The notes below the pieces were generated by a model. That model was not told where the DNA came from and ran no database searches. It saw only the letters and a program-made list of their open reading frames with translations. Shown here piece by piece: positions 54,591 through 63,384 of a stretch of DNA of 64,000 bases (positions within the stretch are counted from its first letter, which is position 1; every line of letters begins with the position of its first letter). Made by a program: the position numbers and the translations under genes. This stretch comes from Pseudomonas sp. M47T1 (GTDB lineage: Bacteria; Pseudomonadota; Gammaproteobacteria; Pseudomonadales; Pseudomonadaceae), in contig NZ_AJWX01000004.1 in NCBI RefSeq assembly GCF_000263855.1, positions 62,001 through 126,000 of the forward strand, given 5' to 3'.

Positions 54591-55039
54591 GACGAGTGCA
54601 CCACCGTGCCCTGCCCGGCCTCTTCAAACGCCCTGACCACCCGCAGGGCGGCCTCAAGGTCGGCCGGCGCGATGTTGTGCAGCACTTCGCGGCGCAGGCG
54701 TACCAACTCCCCTTCGATGGCCTCGGCCAGCTCGCGCCCGGCGGGCGTGAGGCTCAGGGCCTTGGCGCGACGATCGGTGGGGTCTTCGGTACGCATCACG
54801 AAGCCTGACGAGCACAGCTGGTCGAGCAACCTCACCAACGAGGGGCTTTCCAGGCCGGCAGCATGAGCCACCGCGACCTGTCGCACACCGTCACCCAGGC
54901 GCACGATGATCAGCAACGGTACCGCACAGGCTTCGGAAATCCCGTAGTTGGCCAGCGTTGTCTGGCAGATGCGGCGCCAGTGACGGGCAGCCATGACCAT
55001 CCCACTGCTGATGTTGAGGTGCAGCTTGTCGAGGTTCAT
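54587..55039 (-). CDS. MarR-family repressor of the efflux operon
   Basis: Protein of 150 residues from ATG 55039. The winged helix is clear: VRQVAVAHAAGLESPSLVRL, LDQLCSSGFVMRTEDPTDRR and AKALSLTPAGRELAEAIEGE. The DPTDRR wing is classic MarR. It heads the operon with the pump genes and a palindrome lies 24 bases upstream, so self-repression relieved by a pump substrate is likely. Confidence 0.93.
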   Translation of the reverse strand: MNLDKLHLNISSGMVMAARHWRRICQTTLANYGISEACAVPLLIIVRLGDGVRQVAVAHAAGLESPSLVRLLDQLCSSGFVMRTEDPTDRRAKALSLTPAGRELAEAIEGELVRLRREVLHNIAPADLEAALRVVRAFEEAGQGTVVHSS

Positions 55040-55062
55040 TGGACAGGAACACACCGATATTC

Positions 55063-55078
55063 ATAGTTCGCTAACTAT
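55063..55078. promoter_or_regulatory. Palindromic operator for the MarR repressor
   Basis: Perfect inverted repeat ATAGTT-CGCT-AACTAT, flanked by ATATTC on both sides (55057-55062 and 55081-55086). The position in the promoter region of the marR-pump operon and its size fit MarR-type sites (many contain TAGTT/AACTA halves). Confidence 0.65.
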
Positions 55079-55257
55079 CTATATTCGGACAAGGTGTCCC
55101 CCTCCGTCAATAGTGGCGGCTAGACATTTCGCAAAGCAGCGCGAATGGCTGGCAGCCCATTTGTTATAGACGCAACAGTACGGGGATGTACGGGGAAAAG
55201 AGATCCCGGCGCCGGAAAAAATCCCAGCCTAGCTTTTCGTGCGAGGTTGATATCGTT

Positions 55258-55356
55258 GGAGCTGCCGAAAGGCTGCGAACAGGTCCGCAGGACGTTCGGC
55301 GTTGTCATGTCGATCGCGGGCACACTGTGCGTGCCTTCGCAGCCTGCGGCAGCTCC
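55258..55356. repeat. ~100-bp inverted repeat, copy 4 of accessory region
   Basis: Ends GGAGCTGCCG and CGGCAGCTCC pair exactly; inner GGCTGCGAA / TTCGCAGCC pair as well. Shares a 20-mer with the copy at 43.14 kb. Lies just after the stop of the inositol-dehydrogenase-like gene. Confidence 0.8.
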
Positions 55357-55367
55357 GGGCCAGGTGG

Positions 55368-56381
55368 TCAGTCGGCGTAGAACGCCGGGCGGGTCGGCAG
55401 GTCGATGCGTTCGATCTTGCCGCTGGTCTGCGCCAGGGTGCAGGCGTCGGCGGCCACTGCGGCGGCATAACCGTTCCAGGCCGACGGGCCGCTAAGCTGG
55501 CCGCTGTTCACACCCTTGATGAAGGCCTGCAATTCCACGTCATAGGCGTCAATGAAGCGGTCTTTCCAGTCCATCAGGATGCCGGTGGACAGCTTCGCGC
55601 CGCTGCGTAACTGCACGCTGGAGGGTTCCGGCAGGCGGGCGATGCCCTGCTCGCCTACCACTTCACACTGGATGTCGTAGCCGTACTTGCAGTTGACGAA
55701 CACTTCCACGTCGATGCGCACGCCCTTGGCGGTCTCCAGCAGCACAATCTGCGGGTCGCGCAACTGCGCATGGGTATGCTGGGTACTGCGCGGGAACACG
55801 ACCTGGGCCGACACGTAGTCATCGTCGATCAGCCAGCGCAGCACATCCAGTTCGTGGATCAACGTGTCGGTAATGGCCATGCTGGTGCCATAGGCCTGGG
55901 GCACTTCGGGGTTGCGGTGAGCGCAATGAAGCATCAGTGGCACACCAATTTCACCGCTGTCGATCACCGCCTTGAGGGCGCGATAACCCTGGTCAAACGG
56001 GCGCATGAAGCCCACCTGGACCAGGCGCTTGCCATGGGCCATTTCCGCCTCGACGATCTTGCGGCAGCCCTCGGCGGTCACCGCCAACGGTTTTTCGCAA
56101 AATACCGGCTTGCCAGCGGCGATGGCTGCCAGCACGAACTCTTCATGGCTGGGCCCCCAGGAGGTCACCACCACGGCCTGCACGTTGGCTGCATTGATCA
56201 ATTCATGACCACTGCCGTACACCTCGGCGTCTATTCCCAGTTGCGTAACCACGGCACGCGCCTGTTCGGCGTTGATGTCGTTGACCGCCACCACCCGCGC
56301 GCCCGCCAGGGCGAAGCTGAGACGGCGGATATGATCCCGGCCAATGGCACCGGTCCCGATGACACCGATATTCAAGGTCAT
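55368..56381 (-). CDS. iolG: Inositol 2-dehydrogenase-like oxidoreductase (Gfo/Idh/MocA)
   Basis: Protein of 337 residues from ATG 56381 with AGGAG upstream. Rossmann motif [20 protein letters not shown], the [16 protein letters not shown] segment with the catalytic lysine (EKP), and the [18 protein letters not shown] region with the histidine and aspartate of the family. The family oxidises myo-inositol or related sugars with NAD. No other iol genes are present in the window, so the substrate is uncertain. Confidence 0.82.
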   Translation of the reverse strand: MTLNIGVIGTGAIGRDHIRRLSFALAGARVVAVNDINAEQARAVVTQLGIDAEVYGSGHELINAANVQAVVVTSWGPSHEEFVLAAIAAGKPVFCEKPLAVTAEGCRKIVEAEMAHGKRLVQVGFMRPFDQGYRALKAVIDSGEIGVPLMLHCAHRNPEVPQAYGTSMAITDTLIHELDVLRWLIDDDYVSAQVVFPRSTQHTHAQLRDPQIVLLETAKGVRIDVEVFVNCKYGYDIQCEVVGEQGIARLPEPSSVQLRSGAKLSTGILMDWKDRFIDAYDVELQAFIKGVNSGQLSGPSAWNGYAAAVAADACTLAQTSGKIERIDLPTRPAFYAD

Positions 56382-56478
56382 GTTGGCTCCTGATTTGTTG
56401 TTGTGGGCCGCTTGATCCAGGCTTTCGGCTGAAAGCCGTTCGAGTGATCTCAGGCTAGAACGCCGCACAGGGGAAATC

Positions 56479-56500
56479 AATTATTTTTCTATAAATAATT
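56479..56500. promoter_or_regulatory. Palindromic AT-rich site upstream of the inositol-dehydrogenase-like gene
   Basis: AATTATTT-TTCTAT-AAATAATT, perfect 8+8 inverted repeat in a strongly AT-rich stretch about 100 bases before the gene. Candidate operator; the regulator is not in the immediate neighbourhood. Confidence 0.4.
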
Positions 56501-56641
56501 TATTTGGAATTTTTGTTTTATTTCTTGCCCGCAAGCCTTCGTAAACTCATCGTTGCCAGGCTGGCAATGTCGACTTGCTTTCGGCAAGCTAGCCTAAGCT
56601 GCTTGTTGAACGTTACCGGTCATCTCAAGGAGGGGCCCCCC

Positions 56642-56977
56642 ATGTACTACGTGCAACGCAATGCACACGGCCAACTGATTCGCGTGGAAGAGTCGGCTTA
56701 CCCCGAAGCGGACGACGCCCTGGCACCCGACCACCCGGATATCAAGGCCTGGTACGCGCGCAGCACCATAGAAGGCCGCTTGCAGCAGTTGCGCCAGAGC
56801 GACATGGACATGATCCGCGTGCTCGATGACCTGATTCAGGTACTGACCAGCAAGGGGGTGATCCGCATCACCGACCTGCCGGAAGCGGCGCTGGCCAAGC
56901 TCAAGTCCCGGGATGCGGTTCGCGGCGAACTGGGCGGCCTTGACCACCTGCTGGACCAGGACGACAGACTGATCTGA
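56642..56977 (+). CDS. Small conserved protein often labelled 'tryptophan synthase subunit beta-like'
   Basis: Protein of 111 residues (MYYVQRNAHGQLIRVEESAY ...), acidic, with the conserved core LRQSDMDMIRVLDDLIQVLT and GVIRITDLPEAA. Homologues in Pseudomonas carry a tryptophan-synthase label in databases, but nothing in the sequence resembles TrpB and there is no PLP site. Function unknown. AAGGAGG precedes ATG 56642; earlier in-frame starts lack one. Confidence 0.8.
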   Translation: MYYVQRNAHGQLIRVEESAYPEADDALAPDHPDIKAWYARSTIEGRLQQLRQSDMDMIRVLDDLIQVLTSKGVIRITDLPEAALAKLKSRDAVRGELGGLDHLLDQDDRLI

Positions 56978-57009
56978 GGTAGCAAACACCCAAGGTTGCG
57001 CAGGCCTTG

Positions 57010-57070
57010 TGCCTCGCTGGAGATCTTCAGTGCATGCAAGGCCAGCGCAGCCTGGCGGCAGCGGTGCGGT
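57010..57070. repeat. Intergenic repeat, AGATCTTCAG/GGCCAGCG family
   Basis: CGCTGGAGATCTTCAGTGCA then AAGGCCAGCGCAGCCTGGCG; matches the 9.99 and 26.8 kb elements. Confidence 0.6.
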
Positions 57071-57085
57071 GTGATGGCAGGAAAC

Positions 57086-57114
57086 AAAAAAGGGCCGCTT
57101 GGGGCCCTTTTTTT
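57086..57114. terminator. Bidirectional intrinsic terminator
   Basis: AAAAAAGGGCC-GCTTG-GGGCCCTTTTTTT between the convergent small-protein and HU genes. Confidence 0.88.
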
Positions 57115-57126
57115 GCGCGCTTTTGC

Positions 57127-57402
57127 TTATGGGTTGACGCTGTCCTTGAGGAACTTGCCTGGCTTGAACGCAACGGTGTTGCTGGCCTTGATCTTCACCG
57201 GCTCACCGGTTTGCGGGTTCTTGCCGGTGCGGGCACCGCGATGGCGTTGCAGGAAGGTGCCAAAGCCCACCAGCGTGACGCTGTCTTTCTTGTGCAGTGC
57301 GTTGGTGATTTCTTCCAGCACCGCATTGAGCACGCGGTTGGCTTGTTCCTTGGTCAGATCTGCTTTTTCGGCGATAGCGGCGGCGAGTTCTGGTTTGCGC
57401 AT
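57127..57402 (-). CDS. hupN: DNA-binding protein HU
   Basis: Protein of 91 residues: MRKPELAAAIAEKADLTKEQ at the N-terminus and the beta-arm GFGTFLQRHRGARTGKNPQT, with the intercalating NPQTGEP proline. Nucleoid protein that bends DNA. The position before rubredoxin genes matches hupN of P. putida as I recall; the exact paralogue name is less certain. Confidence 0.93.
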   Translation of the reverse strand: MRKPELAAAIAEKADLTKEQANRVLNAVLEEITNALHKKDSVTLVGFGTFLQRHRGARTGKNPQTGEPVKIKASNTVAFKPGKFLKDSVNP

Positions 57403-57590
57403 AGTGAAGCCCCTTTGTCGGATTTTTTGTTGTTATGCCCGTGCTGTTCTTCCAGAACAGCGCCCAAGGCGCCGCAGGCTCTACGCTGCGGCAGACCGAG
57501 TGAGAATGGCACGGCGCAACAGGCTGCGCCAGTGTCCACCCCACGTTTGTGGGGGCAAAAAACGGGTTATTCCGACAGAAAGACGGTTAT

Positions 57591-58739
57591 TTACGCCAGC
57601 AGTGCAGGAAGCTGCTTGTTGAGTGCCAATTTTTCGCTCACAGCCGCGCCGGTCAGGGCATAACCCAACAGATTGCCGGCCGAATCCCGGCACAGCGCCT
57701 TGACGTCGGCGCCCTGCCCTTCCACCTGCCATTGGCCTTCAAGGCCCCGTGGCACAGGGGAAACCACCAGCGGGCAGACAGGTGTCTTGACGGTGATGGG
57801 CATCGGGCCGTAGCTGACCTGGGTGGGGTTGCCTGCCAGGGTCTGCGCCAGCGCTCGGGCGCAGCTCATCAGCGGCATCACGTACAGCAGGTTCAGCCCG
57901 TCCACTTCGGCGCAATCGCCCAGGGCGTAGATATTTGCATGCGAGGTCTTGAGGTGGCGGTCCACTACCACGCCACGGCTGGTTTCAAGCCCTGCCGCGG
58001 CTGCCAGGTCCACGCGCGGGCGCAGGCCAATCGCCGACACCACCAGGTCGCAGGCCAGCACCGCGCCGTCGGACAGGTGCGCTTCCAGGCCATCGGCCAC
58101 CCGTTGCAGGCGGTTCAGCACCGGGCCCAGATAGAAGCGCGCCCCCAGCCCTTCCAGGCCTGCCTGCACGGCGGCAGCGGCAGCCGGGTGCAACAGCGTC
58201 GGCATCACCTGTTCGCAAGGCGCCACCAACTGTACTTCATAGCCACCGGCGATCAGGTCATTGGCGAACTCGCAGCCAATCAGGCCGGCGCCCAGCAGCA
58301 GAATGCGTTTTTTGCCTTGGGCGGCAGCGCGAAAGCGCGCGTAGTCTTCAAGGTCGTTGATCGGGAACACCGCGTCGCCGGCATCGCCCTGCACCGGCAC
58401 GCTGACAGTCTGCGCGCCCCAGGCCAGGATCAGGTCGCGATACGGCACGGCTTCTTCGCCCACCCACAGTTGGTTGTGGCCCGGGTCGATACCCGTTACG
58501 CGGGTATGGGTACGGATCTCGGCCTTGAGTTGGTCGGCCATGGCGCCCGGTTCGGCCATGCTCAGGCCGTCGGCGTCCTTGTTCTTGCCGAAACCGGTGG
58601 ACAGCATCGGCTTGGAATAGGAACGACCGTCATCGGCGGTGATCAACAACAACGGCGTTTCGCCGTCCAGCTTGCGAAACTCCCGCGCCAGGTTGTAGCC
58701 GGCCAGGCCTGTTCCCACGATCACCACAGGTGCAGTCAT
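57591..58739 (-). CDS. Rubredoxin-NAD+ reductase
   Basis: Protein of 382 residues: FAD-binding [20 protein letters not shown] at the N-terminus, NAD-binding [20 protein letters not shown] near residue 147, and the second FAD motif [16 protein letters not shown] near 275. It passes electrons from NADH to the rubredoxin encoded just upstream (28 bases), as in alkane hydroxylation and oxidative-stress systems. Confidence 0.95.
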   Translation of the reverse strand: MTAPVVIVGTGLAGYNLAREFRKLDGETPLLLITADDGRSYSKPMLSTGFGKNKDADGLSMAEPGAMADQLKAEIRTHTRVTGIDPGHNQLWVGEEAVPYRDLILAWGAQTVSVPVQGDAGDAVFPINDLEDYARFRAAAQGKKRILLLGAGLIGCEFANDLIAGGYEVQLVAPCEQVMPTLLHPAAAAAVQAGLEGLGARFYLGPVLNRLQRVADGLEAHLSDGAVLACDLVVSAIGLRPRVDLAAAAGLETSRGVVVDRHLKTSHANIYALGDCAEVDGLNLLYVMPLMSCARALAQTLAGNPTQVSYGPMPITVKTPVCPLVVSPVPRGLEGQWQVEGQGADVKALCRDSAGNLLGYALTGAAVSEKLALNKQLPALLA

Positions 58740-58767
58740 TGTTCTATTCCTTGAGTTGAAATGAGTA

Positions 58768-58935
58768 TCAGGCGATTTCGATCATTTCGAAATCCATTTT
58801 GCCCACGCCGCAGTCCGGGCACAGCCAGTCTTCGGGCACGTCCTGCCACAGCGTTCCTGGTTCGATACCGTCATCAGGCCAGCCGTCGGCTTCGTTGTAG
58901 ATCAGACCGCATACCACGCACTGCCACTTTTTCAT
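58768..58935 (-). CDS. Rubredoxin
   Basis: Protein of 55 residues: [20 protein letters not shown] ... ending [10 protein letters not shown]. The four iron ligands are Cys6, Cys9, Cys39 and Cys42 in CxxCG and CPDCG motifs. Small cytoplasmic one-iron electron carrier, partner of the reductase that follows on the same strand. Too short for many gene finders. Confidence 0.96.
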   Translation of the reverse strand: MKKWQCVVCGLIYNEADGWPDDGIEPGTLWQDVPEDWLCPDCGVGKMDFEMIEIA

Positions 58936-59094
58936 TTACCGATGTCCTCGATGTTCAGGCTGATGGCTCGGTCGATCGATGGGTACTGCACTGTCGACCG
59001 GCTCAGCGCGTTTTGTACTGGGGCTTGTGCACAGATGCAAGCGCGAATGCATGCTAAGCTCGGCGGCTAACCCGCTTGCAGACAGCTGCTTACC

Positions 59095-59652
59095 GTGACG
59101 CACCCTTTGCCCCCCGACACAGCGCCCACCTGGTTGGCGCAGGCGCCAGCGCAGGCTGATGCCATGATATGCGCCTGGTTGTTCGACCAGGGCTCGCTCA
59201 CCCGTCGCCTCACCCACCTTTCCCGCGACCACTTCAGTGTCACACCCTTGCACGAGCAATGGCAGGTACTGCGCGCCGATGAATGCAAGGCCCTGGGGCT
59301 GGCCGATGGCAGCAGCGGCTGGGTTCGCGAGGTGTACTTGCGCGGGCATGGCACACCGTGGGTGTTTGCCCGCAGCGTGGCCGGGCGCCAGGCGCTGGAA
59401 GCCGATGGCCTGGCGCTGGAGGCCTTGGGCAGCCGCTCGCTGGGCGAACTGCTGTTCACCACGCCAGCCTTCGAACGCCAGCCCATCGAGGTGTGCCAGT
59501 ACCCTGCGCAGTGGCTGCCCGCCGAACAGGCCGGCGACGGCCTGTGGGCACGGCGTTCGCGCTTTGATCGCGCAGGTTTGCGCGTGCTGGTGGCCGAAGT
59601 CTTTCTGCCGACCCTGTGGCCGGCCGCTCAACTTGATGCGGAGAACCCTTGA
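59095..59652 (+). CDS. ubiC: Chorismate pyruvate-lyase
   Basis: Protein of 185 residues from GTG 59095. UbiC features: [40 protein letters not shown], and the product-binding [12 protein letters not shown] with the conserved arginine; ends [20 protein letters not shown]. Converts chorismate to 4-hydroxybenzoate, the first committed step of ubiquinone synthesis. Its stop overlaps the ubiA start. Confidence 0.95.
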   Translation: MTHPLPPDTAPTWLAQAPAQADAMICAWLFDQGSLTRRLTHLSRDHFSVTPLHEQWQVLRADECKALGLADGSSGWVREVYLRGHGTPWVFARSVAGRQALEADGLALEALGSRSLGELLFTTPAFERQPIEVCQYPAQWLPAEQAGDGLWARRSRFDRAGLRVLVAEVFLPTLWPAAQLDAENP

Positions 59653-60542
59653 TGTACCAAAGCCTGCTCAAATCCCTGAACCGCGTGCATCCGCGTGCCT
59701 GGGACTTCGTCCAGCTGACGCGCATGGACAAGCCCATCGGTATCTACCTGCTGCTATGGCCCACACTGTGGGCTCTGTGGATTGCCGGCGAAGGCAGGCC
59801 GTCGCTGGCCAATATCCTGATTTTCGTGCTGGGCGTGGTGCTGATGCGCGGCGCAGGCTGTGTGATCAACGACTTTGCCGACCGCAAGGTCGACGGCCAT
59901 GTGAAGCGTACCGAACAACGGCCACTGGTCAGCGGGCGCATCAGCTCGCGCGAAGCGCTGGTGTTTTTCGCCGTGCTGATCGCGGCCAGTTTTGCCCTGG
60001 TACTGTGCACCAACGCCACCACCATCTGGCTGTCGTTCGGCGGCCTGCTGCTGGCGGCTACCTACCCATTCATGAAGCGCTACACCTATTACCCGCAGGT
60101 GGTGCTGGGTGCGGCGTTTTCCTGGGGCATGCCCATGGCCTTCACGGCCCAAACCGGGCACCTGCCCGCCGCCGCCTGGCTGCTGTACATCGCCAACCTG
60201 CTGTGGACCGTGGCGTATGACACCTACTACGCCATGACCGACCGTGACGACGACCTGCGCATTGGCGTGAAGTCCACAGCCATTCTGTTTGGCGAAGCCG
60301 ACCGCCTGATCATCGTGGTGCTGCAGGGGCTGGCACTGGTGTGCCTGTTGCTGGCCGGGGCGCAGTTCAAGCTGGGGGGCTGGTACCACCTGGGGCTGCT
60401 GGTCGCCGCCGCATGCTTTGCCTGGGAGTGGCACAGCACTCGCGACCGCGAGCGCATGAAATGCTTCAAGGCATTCCTGCACAACCACTGGGCCGGGCTG
60501 GCAATTTTTGTCGGCATCGTCGCCGACTACGCCTTTCGCTGA
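59652..60542 (+). CDS. ubiA: 4-hydroxybenzoate octaprenyltransferase
   Basis: Protein of 296 residues from ATG 59652 (overlapping the ubiC stop as TGATG). Membrane prenyltransferase with the two Asp-rich motifs: [20 protein letters not shown] and [20 protein letters not shown]. It attaches the isoprenoid chain to 4-hydroxybenzoate in ubiquinone synthesis. Confidence 0.97.
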   Translation: MYQSLLKSLNRVHPRAWDFVQLTRMDKPIGIYLLLWPTLWALWIAGEGRPSLANILIFVLGVVLMRGAGCVINDFADRKVDGHVKRTEQRPLVSGRISSREALVFFAVLIAASFALVLCTNATTIWLSFGGLLLAATYPFMKRYTYYPQVVLGAAFSWGMPMAFTAQTGHLPAAAWLLYIANLLWTVAYDTYYAMTDRDDDLRIGVKSTAILFGEADRLIIVVLQGLALVCLLLAGAQFKLGGWYHLGLLVAAACFAWEWHSTRDRERMKCFKAFLHNHWAGLAIFVGIVADYAFR

Positions 60543-60554
60543 TCCTGCTTCCAA

Positions 60555-60650
60555 CTTGTGTGGGAGCGGGCTCTGCCCGCGAAGGCAACGCTGCGGATAA
60601 TCCGACTCAGCGCAGTGTGCTTGTCGCGGGCAGAGCCCACTCCCACAGAA
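60555..60650. repeat. REP pair (BIME)
   Basis: TTGTGTGGGAGCGGGCTCTG facing CGGGCAGAGCCCACTCCCAC; nearly the same as the pair at 18.1 kb. Between convergent ubiA and the COG4315 gene. Confidence 0.8.
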
Positions 60651-60690
60651 GGCAGTACCCTGCAGGGAGGGAAGCGGCTGCTATTGGCGG

Positions 60691-61083
60691 TCAATCAGCA
60701 TCAGCATCCGTTGGCACTACGTGCCAGACATCCATCTTGCCGTCGCCCATCTTGTCGCCGGCTTTCTTGTCCATTTTGAAGGTGTACACCGGCTTGCCGC
60801 CGAACGCCCACTGCATCTTGCCGTCGTCACGCTTCACCACGGTCCAGTCGCCGTCATCCTTGGCGCCACTTTCAGCCATCAGGGGCGGCCAGTTTTCGGC
60901 GCACTTGTCGTTGCAGTTGGACTTGCCGTCACCGTCCTTGTCGTAGGTGTAGAGCGTCATGCCGTGGTGGTCCACCAGCATGCCATCCTTCGCCATGGCA
61001 GGTTCGGCTGCCTGGGACAGGGCCGGTATCGCCAGCGCCAATGCCCCAGCCAGGGCCATCCAGTTCAGCGTATGTCGTGTCAT
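60691..61083 (-). CDS. Exported COG4315-like protein
   Basis: Protein of 130 residues with a signal peptide (WMALAGALALAIPALSQAAE) and the COG4315 pattern: HHGMTLYTYDKDGDGKSNCN, DKCAENWPPLMAESGA and GGKPVYTFKMDKKAGDKMGD. The repeated YxxxKD motif is described in predicted lipoproteins, but no lipobox is seen here, so it is likely soluble periplasmic. Function unknown. Confidence 0.82.
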   Translation of the reverse strand: MTRHTLNWMALAGALALAIPALSQAAEPAMAKDGMLVDHHGMTLYTYDKDGDGKSNCNDKCAENWPPLMAESGAKDDGDWTVVKRDDGKMQWAFGGKPVYTFKMDKKAGDKMGDGKMDVWHVVPTDADAD

Positions 61084-61160
61084 TGGATTTACCTCTCATT
61101 ATTCTGGTAAAGGAATTTGAGCTTAGCCCAGCGTCGGGAAGTTGGTAGGCTAGCGGCAAC

Positions 61161-61182
61161 CTGTCACACGACTGCAATAATT
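61161..61182 (+). promoter_or_regulatory. Pho box upstream of phoB
   Basis: CTGTCACACGACTGCAATAA: two 11-base direct repeats (CTGTCAC-ACGA and CTGCAAT-AATT) close to the CTGTCAT consensus, 49 bases before phoB. Predicts PhoB autoregulation under phosphate limitation. Confidence 0.75.
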
Positions 61183-61230
61183 CCGTTATCTAATGCGCCC
61201 CAAGACACTTGAATGACAAGAGGTTTGAGC

Positions 61231-61920
61231 ATGGTTGGCAGAAACATTCTGATCGTTGACGACGAAGCGCCCATTCGCGAAATGATCGCCGTCGCGTTGG
61301 AAATGGCTGGCTATGACTGCCTCGAGGCAGAAAACTCCCAGCAGGCCCACGCCATCATCGTCGACCGCAAGCCCGACCTCATCCTGCTCGACTGGATGCT
61401 GCCCGGCACCTCGGGTATCGAACTGGCCCGCCGCCTCAAGCGCGATGAGCTGACCGGTGACATCCCGATCATCATGCTCACCGCCAAGGGCGAGGAAGAC
61501 AACAAGATCCAGGGCCTGGAAGTGGGCGCCGACGACTACATCACCAAGCCGTTCTCGCCCCGCGAGCTGGTGGCGCGCCTCAAGGCCGTGCTGCGCCGTG
61601 CAGGCCCCAGCGATGGCGAGGCGCCGATCGAAGTCGGCGGCCTGCTGCTGGACCCCATCAGCCACCGCGTGACCATCGATGGGCGCCCGGCAGAAATGGG
61701 CCCTACCGAATATCGCCTGTTGCAGTTCTTCATGACCCATCAGGAACGCGCCTACACCCGTGGCCAGTTGCTGGACCAGGTGTGGGGCGGCAACGTCTAT
61801 GTCGAGGAGCGTACTGTCGATGTGCACATTCGCCGCCTGCGCAAGGCCCTCGGCATCGCCTACGAGAATCTGGTACAAACCGTGCGCGGCACCGGCTACC
61901 GCTTTTCCACAAAAAGCTGA
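61231..61920 (+). CDS. phoB: Phosphate response regulator PhoB
   Basis: Protein of 229 residues starting [20 protein letters not shown]. Receiver domain with the phosphorylated Asp in [10 protein letters not shown] (about residue 54), ending [12 protein letters not shown]; a winged-helix OmpR domain follows ([38 protein letters not shown]). Activates phosphate-starvation genes. Start chosen at 61231 rather than 61213, matching family length and an AAGAGG box. Confidence 0.97.
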   Translation: MVGRNILIVDDEAPIREMIAVALEMAGYDCLEAENSQQAHAIIVDRKPDLILLDWMLPGTSGIELARRLKRDELTGDIPIIMLTAKGEEDNKIQGLEVGADDYITKPFSPRELVARLKAVLRRAGPSDGEAPIEVGGLLLDPISHRVTIDGRPAEMGPTEYRLLQFFMTHQERAYTRGQLLDQVWGGNVYVEERTVDVHIRRLRKALGIAYENLVQTVRGTGYRFSTKS

Positions 61921-61962
61921 AGCCCCTGCGCCGGGCCATCACTCGAAAGGACGCGACGTTAA

Positions 61963-63285
61963 TTGAACCAGAACTGGCACAGCATCCTGATCCGGCACAT
62001 GCTGGTATTGATCACGCTTTGCTTACTGGCAGGGCTGATCAGCGGTTACTACGGCTGGTGCCTGGCCGCAGGGCTGGCGGTGTACCTGGGCTGGACCCTC
62101 AAGCAACTGCTGCGCCTGCACCGCTGGCTCAACCAGCATCAGCCGGATGAAGCACCGCCCGATGGCTACGGCCTGTGGGGCGACGTGTTCGACAGCATCT
62201 ACCACCTGCAACGCCGCGACCAGCGCGTGCGCGGGCGCCTGCAAGCGGTGATCGACCGAGTGCAGGAGTCCACGGCGGCCCTGCGCGACGCAGTCATCAT
62301 GCTCGACAGCGATGGCAACCTTGAATGGTGGAACCGCGCCGCCGAGACCCTGCTGGGCCTCAAGACCCCCCAGGACAGCGGTCAGCCCGTGACCAACCTG
62401 GTACGCCACCCGCGCTTCAAGGAGTACTTTGAAGCCGAGAACTACGCCGAGCCGCTGGAAATCCCTTCGCCCGTCAACGACCGCATGCGCGTGCAGATGC
62501 TGATCACCCGCTACGGCAACAACGAGCACCTGATGCTGGTACGCGACGTGACCCGCATCCACCAGCTGGAGCAGATGCGCAAGGACTTCATCGCCAACGT
62601 CTCCCACGAACTGCGCACGCCGCTGACGGTGATCGCCGGTTACCTGGAAACCCTGCTCGACAACGTCGAGGACGTGAACCCGCGCTGGGCTCGCGCCCTG
62701 CAGCAAATGCAGCAACAGGGCGGGCGCATGCAAACCCTGCTCAATGACCTGCTGTTGTTGGCCAAACTGGAAGCCACCGACTACCCCTCGGATAACCAGC
62801 CCGTGGCCGTTTATGCCTTGCTGCAATCGATCAAGAGCGATGCCCAGGCGCTGTCAGGCCAGCGCAACCAGCGCATCACCCTGGAAGCCGACGACAGCAT
62901 TCGCCTCAAGGGCAGCGAGTCGGAACTGCGCAGTGCGTTTTCCAACCTGATATTCAACGCCGTGAAGTACACCCCCGCCGAAGGCAATATCCATATCCGC
63001 TGGTGGGGCGACGGCAAGATGGCCTACATGAGCGTGCAGGATTCGGGCATCGGCATCGACGCCAAGCACTTGCCGCGCCTGACCGAGCGCTTCTACCGCG
63101 TGGACTCCAGCCGCGCCTTGGCCACCGGCGGTACCGGGCTGGGCCTGGCCATCGTCAAGCATGTGCTGCTGCGCCACCGTGGCCACCTGGAGATCAGCAG
63201 CACCCCAGGCCAGGGCAGCACCTTCACCTGCATTTTCGCGCCCCAGCAGTGGGTGATGCAGACACCGGGGCGCAAAGCGCTCTAG
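61963..63285 (+). CDS. phoR: Phosphate sensor kinase PhoR
   Basis: Protein of 440 residues from TTG 61963 (AAAGGA upstream). Two N-terminal membrane helices (MLVLITLCLLAGLISGYYGW), a PAS domain near 95-200, the histidine box FIANVSHELRTPLTVIAGYL near residue 215, and ATPase boxes with VQDSGIGIDAKHL and GTGLGLAIVKHVL. Kinase partner of PhoB, controlled by the Pst system. Confidence 0.95.
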   Translation: MNQNWHSILIRHMLVLITLCLLAGLISGYYGWCLAAGLAVYLGWTLKQLLRLHRWLNQHQPDEAPPDGYGLWGDVFDSIYHLQRRDQRVRGRLQAVIDRVQESTAALRDAVIMLDSDGNLEWWNRAAETLLGLKTPQDSGQPVTNLVRHPRFKEYFEAENYAEPLEIPSPVNDRMRVQMLITRYGNNEHLMLVRDVTRIHQLEQMRKDFIANVSHELRTPLTVIAGYLETLLDNVEDVNPRWARALQQMQQQGGRMQTLLNDLLLLAKLEATDYPSDNQPVAVYALLQSIKSDAQALSGQRNQRITLEADDSIRLKGSESELRSAFSNLIFNAVKYTPAEGNIHIRWWGDGKMAYMSVQDSGIGIDAKHLPRLTERFYRVDSSRALATGGTGLGLAIVKHVLLRHRGHLEISSTPGQGSTFTCIFAPQQWVMQTPGRKAL

Positions 63286-63384
63286 GCAAGCGTCGGTTCA
63301 ACCGCTACATTGATAGTCTTGTGCCTGCATTTCAGGCGCCGTTACTCCCCCTTTTTCTGAAGACGGAACCCGTAAAACTCCATC

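Noticed and set aside
34701..55356. A classical insertion sequence or integrated element bounding the accessory region
   Set aside because: No transposase, integrase or tRNA gene is visible at the borders; only short inverted repeats are found.
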